From: Thermosipho affectus
Lineage (GTDB): Bacteria > Thermotogota > Thermotogae > Thermotogales > Fervidobacteriaceae
Direction of reading: 5' to 3'
DNA: 64,000 nt
NCBI RefSeq assembly: GCF_001990485.1
Contig: NZ_LBFC01000021.1
Span: 47,504-111,503 of the forward strand
Of the stretch, positions 59,858 through 64,000 are shown piece by piece. Every line of letters begins with the position of its first letter. Positions within the stretch are counted from its first letter, which is position 1. The notes beneath the pieces are model-generated. The model ran no database searches, had not been told where the DNA came from, and saw nothing but the letters and a program-made list of their open reading frames with translations. The translations under genes were made by a program, and so were the position numbers.

Positions 59858-61423
59858 CTATATGTTCCAAATTTCTTCAAATGTATGTGGAGTTTCACAG
59901 TATTTGCATACAAGCTCTCCTTTTTCGTTTTTTATAAAAAACGCTTCTGCATTTTCACCGTGCGCAGGGTTTGTTATACAATTTTCGTTTTTGCATTTTA
60001 ACTCTGCAAATCCATAAATATAAGGTGGAAGAGAAATTCTATATTTTTCCACAACCTTTGAGTTTTTGATAATATTAACCGTTGTATTTGGAGATATGGC
60101 AGAAAGTTTTTTTATTTCTTTCTTTGATAAATACCTGTCTGGAAGGCTTATGTACCCTTTAAAATTCCCGTCTTGTGATTGGAATATACCATCTGCACTA
60201 TCAATGTCATACAATTTTAAGATTTTTCTTATTTTTACTATAGTTTCGTAGATTTGAGCTTTTGATTTTCCTTTTGCAATGTGATCTATTACCGTTCCAT
60301 TTTCAATTGGTTTAATTCCCCTTTTTCCTTCTTTTAAAATTCCCTTAGTGCCATTTGTAATATTGGCTGGGATTATAAATTGTTCATCTATAATGTTATT
60401 TATTTTTTTGTCTAAATCCGTTTCAAGTGCTCCACCAAGCATAGAAAGTAAAACGGTTCTAGTCCAATATCCATTTATTGCTTGTTCTTCCCAACCGTTG
60501 AGTGGTAATGTATCCAGAAATGTGGGAATTGTCGGATACATTTTGTGCCTTGGAAGAGGGTGATAAAATTTTACATTTTTAGGTAACTTTTCCAAAAATT
60601 CCTTCCTAAATGTAACACTACTTCTTAAAACGTGTTCTTTTTCGAGGATATCTTCCCCCATTCTTTCAAGTTGTAACCTTGTGAAATACCAAATTGGGGC
60701 AATGTTTTCATTTTTTAAATAATTTTCAATTGAATCAAATAATCTAATTTCAAAACCATTTTTTTTCATTTTTTCTACATAGTGAATAGGCATAGAAAGT
60801 TCTTCGGGGGCAATTAAATCAACTAAGACATTTTTAAAAATTTTTAAACCATTTGCCTTAGAATGTACAGTTCTGCCATGCAAAAGATCTCCAACAAGTG
60901 CAATATGAATATAGGAATTATCAAAATTCAATTGTTCCAAAAATGTGAATTCATCAAGCAATTCTTGAGTTGGATGTTCATGTTTTCCATCACCTGCATT
61001 TATGAATGAGGGTTTTTCTAAACCGTGCCTTTTTGTGAATTCATATACTTTTTCATCAAGGTATTTGCAAGTTCCTTCAAGTTTTGTGCGGACTATGAAA
61101 ATTGAATAATTGCTGTATCCTGTTAACATGTTAAATGTATCTACATAACTTTCCTTCTTATTAAATGAAGAATGTTCTGAATCAAAAATGTTTACTTTGG
61201 CGTTTTTGTGGAATTTTGCTGCATTAATGAATGATTCTTTTGTCCTAGTACTAGGTTCAACGAAGATGATATAAATTCCTACATCTTTTTTGATTTGAAA
61301 TTTACTGGTATCTTTCTTTTCTTTCCAAAGTTGTTTTAGAAGTTTTGTTTTTTCGTACAAAAAGAGTTGTTCTTCAACTGAAAAATCGTTGATAACGGTA
61401 AGACTTCTCCCAAGAAAATTCAC
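59858..61423 (-). CDS. pyrB: Fused aspartate carbamoyltransferase catalytic-regulatory protein PyrBI
   Basis: Second step of pyrimidine synthesis, joining carbamoyl phosphate and aspartate. The 521 residues include the PyrB catalytic domain (about 1-345). It has FVEPSTRTKESF, which carries STRTK where most enzymes have STRTR, HPTQELLDEF and HPLPRHKMYPTIP. The PyrI regulatory domain follows (about 365-521), with GVIDHI-like GTVIDHIAKGK and zinc cysteines in CKNENC and CKYC. Separate pyrB and pyrI genes are usual; fusion is known in Thermotogales. The start is GTG at 61423. Confidence 0.95.
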   Translation of the reverse strand: MNFLGRSLTVINDFSVEEQLFLYEKTKLLKQLWKEKKDTSKFQIKKDVGIYIIFVEPSTRTKESFINAAKFHKNAKVNIFDSEHSSFNKKESYVDTFNMLTGYSNYSIFIVRTKLEGTCKYLDEKVYEFTKRHGLEKPSFINAGDGKHEHPTQELLDEFTFLEQLNFDNSYIHIALVGDLLHGRTVHSKANGLKIFKNVLVDLIAPEELSMPIHYVEKMKKNGFEIRLFDSIENYLKNENIAPIWYFTRLQLERMGEDILEKEHVLRSSVTFRKEFLEKLPKNVKFYHPLPRHKMYPTIPTFLDTLPLNGWEEQAINGYWTRTVLLSMLGGALETDLDKKINNIIDEQFIIPANITNGTKGILKEGKRGIKPIENGTVIDHIAKGKSKAQIYETIVKIRKILKLYDIDSADGIFQSQDGNFKGYISLPDRYLSKKEIKKLSAISPNTTVNIIKNSKVVEKYRISLPPYIYGFAELKCKNENCITNPAHGENAEAFFIKNEKGELVCKYCETPHTFEEIWNI

Positions 61424-61454
61424 TTTCCCCCCACCTCCTAAATATTATTAAATT

Positions 61455-61478
61455 AAAAAAAAGAGCCCAAATGGGCCC
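61455..61478 (-). terminator. Intrinsic terminator after the HD-GYP gene
   Basis: GGGCCC and GGGCTC pair (one G-T wobble) around a 4-base loop; eight T residues follow on the minus strand. It separates the HD-GYP gene from pyrBI. Confidence 0.85.
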
Positions 61479-61479
61479 A

Positions 61480-62502
61480 TTATGCAATATCTAAATTTTC
61501 TTCTTTTAATACATCTAGAAAAGCTGAGACAACTTTTGGATCAAATTGTTTGTTTGAATTGTTTATTATTTCCTGCAAAGCAAATTCATATGTTAAGGCA
61601 TCTCTATATGCTCTTTTACTAGTCATAGCATCCCAACTATCTGCAACACTGATTATCCTTGAAATAATCGGAATCATCTCGCCTTTTAACCTCCCTGGAT
61701 ATCCTGTTCCATCCCACTTTTCGTGATGATGATATACATAGGTTGCTATATTTTTAAGTGTTTCAGACGTTGATAAGAATTCAAAACCATATATAGGATG
61801 TTTTTTTATTATTTCATATTCTTCCATAGTAAGAGAGCCTTCTTTATTTAAAATACTATTTGGAATTGCTATTTTTCCTATATCGTGAACAAGACCTGTC
61901 CAATATGCATCTGAAATTTCCTGTGAAGATAAATTAAGTTTTTTTGCAATTTTTTGGGATAACTCTGCAACTCTAAGTGAATGACCTTGGGTATATCTGT
62001 CATAATATTCTAATATTTTTATCATAGAAAGCATAAGATCAATTTGGAATTTTCCATGTTTTTTAATTAGATTTTTAATTAGTTCAGATGAAGAGATTAA
62101 AGAAGAAATTATCTCAAGTTTTTCGGTTTTTGATTTAGAAATCTTAGACTTTGAATGAAGTATTAATCTTACTCCTAATGTATTGTCTATTGTAAAGTCT
62201 TTTACAAAGTAATCTTTGTAAAAAAATAATTTATCGTTGTATTCGATTTTTTGGCCAAAAGAAGATACTTCATTAAATTTATTTCCTTCTTTTACTAAAA
62301 AAATGCCCGAATCAATTTCGGGAAATTCTTTTGAAATAAACGATAACGCTTTTATTGGAAAATCATTGTTCTCATTTGTAAGTTGATTTGTAAAATCAAA
62401 CACTACTTCTTTTAAGTTTATTTTTTTACTTTTAGCTAAATTAAATAAAAATAATGTTGTTATTAGCGAGTATATGGATAAAATTATTAGCAAAAACTCC
62501 AA
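61480..62502 (-). CDS. Membrane-anchored HD-GYP domain protein
   Basis: Probable cyclic-di-GMP phosphodiesterase, 340 residues. One N-terminal membrane helix (1-21) precedes a GAF-like region (about 40-150) and an HD-GYP domain (about 160-330). Its key residues are in HSLRVAELS, GLVHDIGKIAIP, HHEKWDGTGYPGRL and SVADSWDAMTSKRAYR. All core metal ligands appear present. The GAF-like sensing role is inferred. The start is TTG at 62502 after AAGGGGGATA. It seems to be a single-gene unit. Confidence 0.9.
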   Translation of the reverse strand: MEFLLIILSIYSLITTLFLFNLAKSKKINLKEVVFDFTNQLTNENNDFPIKALSFISKEFPEIDSGIFLVKEGNKFNEVSSFGQKIEYNDKLFFYKDYFVKDFTIDNTLGVRLILHSKSKISKSKTEKLEIISSLISSSELIKNLIKKHGKFQIDLMLSMIKILEYYDRYTQGHSLRVAELSQKIAKKLNLSSQEISDAYWTGLVHDIGKIAIPNSILNKEGSLTMEEYEIIKKHPIYGFEFLSTSETLKNIATYVYHHHEKWDGTGYPGRLKGEMIPIISRIISVADSWDAMTSKRAYRDALTYEFALQEIINNSNKQFDPKVVSAFLDVLKEENLDIA

Positions 62503-62525
62503 AGTTTATCCCCCTTCCTACGTTA

Positions 62526-62553
62526 ATTGTACTTTTAAAACTTCTTTTTACAA
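62526..62553 (-). promoter_or_regulatory. Putative promoter of the HD-GYP gene
   Basis: On the minus strand TTGTAA (62548-62553), 16 bases, TACAAT (62526-62531), 24 bases before the TTG start. The two hexamers match consensus at 4 and 5 of 6 positions. Between it and 62698 lies A+T-rich DNA in which I see only a small TTCGA/TCGAA hairpin. Confidence 0.5.
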
Positions 62554-62698
62554 CCTATTTTAGAAAAATATCTTGAAACAAATTAATCAAAGTTTTTTTA
62601 CGTGTAATTTAAGGTATTTGTTCGATAGTCGAATAAAAGCGTTTTTTAGGCATTTGTGTTGTCTAGAATAAAAATTATAATAAAAAAATAAAAATATA

Positions 62699-62727
62699 TT
62701 GACAATGTCTAAAAATGGATGTATAAT
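62699..62727 (+). promoter_or_regulatory. Promoter of the perR-peroxiredoxin-rubredoxin operon
   Basis: TTGACA (62699-62704), exactly 17 bases, TATAAT (62722-62727): full consensus. GACA-A-TGTC (62701-62709) overlaps the -35 box, and GACAT recurs at 62735-62739. These could be part of a regulator site, but no classical PerR box is complete. Confidence 0.9.
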
Positions 62728-62756
62728 AAAATTGGACATGATAAAGGAGGATTAGC

Positions 62757-63167
62757 ATGGAGAGTTATGCGAAGATTTTAAAGCTTCACGATATAAGACC
62801 AACTATTCAGAGAATACAGATTTTAAAATTTATAATTGAAAGTAAAGTACATCCATCTGCTGATGAAATATACGAAGAGTTAAAGTCAAAGATACATGCT
62901 ATTTCAAGGGCTACTGTTTATAACACCGTTAATTTGTTGAGTGAGAAAGGGGTAATAAAAGAGGTAATTACACCATCTGCGATAAGATATGATTATGAAA
63001 TTGTTCCACATCATCATTTTTTCTGTTTGAAGTGTAAAAAAGTTTACGATGTATTTGGTGAATTACCAGAAATTCAAAAAGTGGATAGTATAGATGGGCA
63101 TTTGGTAAAAAAAATCCAGTATTGTTTAGTTGGAATTTGTAAAAAATGTTTAAATGGAGGTGAGTAG
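62757..63167 (+). CDS. perR: Peroxide-responsive repressor PerR (Fur family)
   Basis: A 136-residue Fur-family metalloregulator. The winged helix (1-75) contains [15 protein letters not shown]. The metal-sensing residues correspond one-to-one with those of Bacillus PerR: His32, Asp79, His85, His87 and Asp98, the last being Asp as in PerR rather than Glu as in Fur. The structural zinc site is Cys90/Cys93 and Cys128/Cys131. Peroxiredoxin and rubredoxin genes follow, which fits peroxide control. AAAGGAGG precedes the ATG. Confidence 0.9.
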   Translation: MESYAKILKLHDIRPTIQRIQILKFIIESKVHPSADEIYEELKSKIHAISRATVYNTVNLLSEKGVIKEVITPSAIRYDYEIVPHHHFFCLKCKKVYDVFGELPEIQKVDSIDGHLVKKIQYCLVGICKKCLNGGE

Positions 63168-63168
63168 T

Positions 63169-63807
63169 ATGAGTTTACCACTTATTGGGGAGAAGGTTCC
63201 AGAATTTGAGGCAGTTACTACGAAAGGAGTTATAAGGTTTCCAGATGATTTTAAGGGAAAATGGGTTGTGTTATTTAGTCATCCGGCGGATTTTACACCA
63301 GTTTGTACAACGGAATTTGTTGCGTTTCAGAAGAGATACGATGAATTTCAAAAGATAAACACGGAATTGGTTGGATTAAGCATTGATCAGGTATTTTCAC
63401 ATATAAAGTGGGTTGAGTGGATCAAAGAAAAACTTAATGTTGAAATTAAATTCCCAGTTATAGCAGATGATAGAGGGAAAATTGCAGAAATGCTTGGGAT
63501 GATTCATCCAGCAAAAGGTACTAATACGGTAAGAGCTGTATTCATAATTGATCCAAAAGGAATTTTAAGAGCTATTCTTTATTATCCACAAGAACTTGGA
63601 AGGAACATGGATGAGATTTTGAGAATGGTAAAAGGGTTGCAAACAGTTGATGAGAATGGAGTTGCTTTGCCAGCAAATTGGCCTAACAATGAACTTGTCA
63701 ATGATGAGGTAATTGTTCCACCTGCAAGTAGCGTAAAAGAAGCAGAACAAAGGTTAAAGGAATACGAATGCTACGATTGGTGGTTCTGTCATAAAAAGTT
63801 AAAATGA
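63169..63807 (+). CDS. Peroxiredoxin, Prx6/archaeal type
   Basis: Thiol peroxidase reducing hydrogen and organic peroxides, 212 residues. The peroxidatic Cys46 is in [10 protein letters not shown]. Two C-terminal cysteines, Cys201 and Cys207 in [11 protein letters not shown], match the arrangement of archaeal 2-Cys enzymes of this class. The ATG at 63169 lies directly after the perR stop with GGAGGTGAG inside perR. Likely electron donors are thioredoxin or the rubredoxin encoded next. Confidence 0.95.
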   Translation: MSLPLIGEKVPEFEAVTTKGVIRFPDDFKGKWVVLFSHPADFTPVCTTEFVAFQKRYDEFQKINTELVGLSIDQVFSHIKWVEWIKEKLNVEIKFPVIADDRGKIAEMLGMIHPAKGTNTVRAVFIIDPKGILRAILYYPQELGRNMDEILRMVKGLQTVDENGVALPANWPNNELVNDEVIVPPASSVKEAEQRLKEYECYDWWFCHKKLK

Positions 63808-63825
63808 TATTTTGGAGGGGAAAAC

Positions 63826-63987
63826 ATGAAGAGATACGTATGTAGTGTATGTGGATATGTATATGATCCAGAAGTAGGGGATCCAGACAATGGGGTAGAG
63901 CCAGGGACACCATTTGAGAAATTGCCAGAAGATTGGGTATGTCCAGTATGTGGGGTAGGCAAAGACCAATTTGAAGTAGAAGAATAA
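63826..63987 (+). CDS. Rubredoxin
   Basis: Small iron-sulfur electron carrier of 53 residues. The four iron ligands are Cys6 and Cys9 ([12 protein letters not shown]) and Cys39 and Cys42 ([12 protein letters not shown]). TGGAGGGG lies 8-10 bases before the ATG, and the gene starts 18 bases after the peroxiredoxin stop. It probably carries electrons to peroxide- or oxygen-detoxifying enzymes. Its base composition, about 42% G+C with several GGG glycine codons, is higher than that of its neighbours. Confidence 0.97.
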   Translation: MKRYVCSVCGYVYDPEVGDPDNGVEPGTPFEKLPEDWVCPVCGVGKDQFEVEE

Positions 63988-64000
63988 GTGGGAAGATCGG

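Noticed and set aside
62668..62740. PerR or Fur box upstream of perR
   Set aside because: ATTATAAT and GACAT pieces occur, but no complete 7-1-7 or GATAAT-type inverted repeat could be drawn.

Overview
The window is a gene-dense, AT-rich bacterial chromosome segment (roughly one third G+C) with tightly packed, often overlapping genes, strong GGAGG-type ribosome binding sites and frequent TTG/GTG starts. The gene set fits Thermotogales, most likely Thermosipho or a near relative. Pointers are a fused PyrB-PyrI aspartate carbamoyltransferase, the electron-bifurcating transhydrogenase NfnAB, HydB/HndC-type NADH-linked flavoprotein subunits, the order rimO-pgsA-thpR-recA-recX-rny, and a dnaK-hsp20 pair under a CIRCE element. 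The genus is an inference from gene content. I saw no mobile element, CRISPR array, rRNA or tRNA gene.

Layout. 1-1.8 kb: the end of an EamA transporter, then flagellar rod genes flgB-flgC-fliE. 1.8-4.1 kb: dnaK-hsp20 reading back from a consensus promoter with a CIRCE operator. 4.1-7.7 kb: a GntR-controlled operon (regulator, ABC-2 exporter, secreted DUF3887 hydrolase, YbjQ protein). 7.7-10.3 kb: acetoacetate CoA-transferase plus thiolase. 10.3-21.2 kb: a minus-strand operon of about eleven genes that starts with a divergent chemosensory set (CheR, a tandem CheW-like protein, a CheA-receiver fusion, a receiver-less CheB, an MCP), continues with two radical SAM enzymes and two sugar kinases, and ends with nfnA-nfnB. 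21.2-30.7 kb: a plus-strand housekeeping run (holA-like, RND transporter, RodZ-like, DUF4416, rimO, pgsA, thpR, recA, recX, rny). 30.7-35 kb: a sugar ABC ATPase with an orphan Phd-type antitoxin, a radical SAM/TetR pair, rpmE and an S1-domain gene. 35-39.9 kb: two successive NuoE/NuoF sets related to HndABC/HydBC, without the catalytic hydrogenase subunit. 40-54.3 kb: a run of about 15 minus-strand genes from metG to ftcD. 54.4-59.8 kb: a five-gene peptide/oligosaccharide ABC operon. 59.8-64 kb: pyrBI, an HD-GYP protein, and a perR-peroxiredoxin-rubredoxin oxidative-stress operon.

How the genes work together. Several units serve fermentative redox balance: NfnAB exchanges electrons between NADH, NADPH and ferredoxin, the NuoE/NuoF sets are NAD(P)H-linked flavoprotein modules that normally feed an iron hydrogenase, and CoA-transferase plus thiolase link acetoacetate to acetyl-CoA. 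Regulation can be read at many promoters: CIRCE at dnaK, a perfect 24-bp palindrome at gntR, an 18-bp palindrome over the antitoxin -10 box, a TetR-like operator before the radical SAM gene, and a 10-bp-arm inverted repeat over the start of the ABC operon. Peroxide control is suggested by a PerR protein that keeps all five sensing-metal ligands.

Most of the window is recognisable core metabolism. The parts that look least described are the divergent chemosensory operon with its radical SAM and sugar-kinase tail, and the second NuoF paralogue, which has lost all four [2Fe-2S] cysteines and its C-terminal ferredoxin domain.
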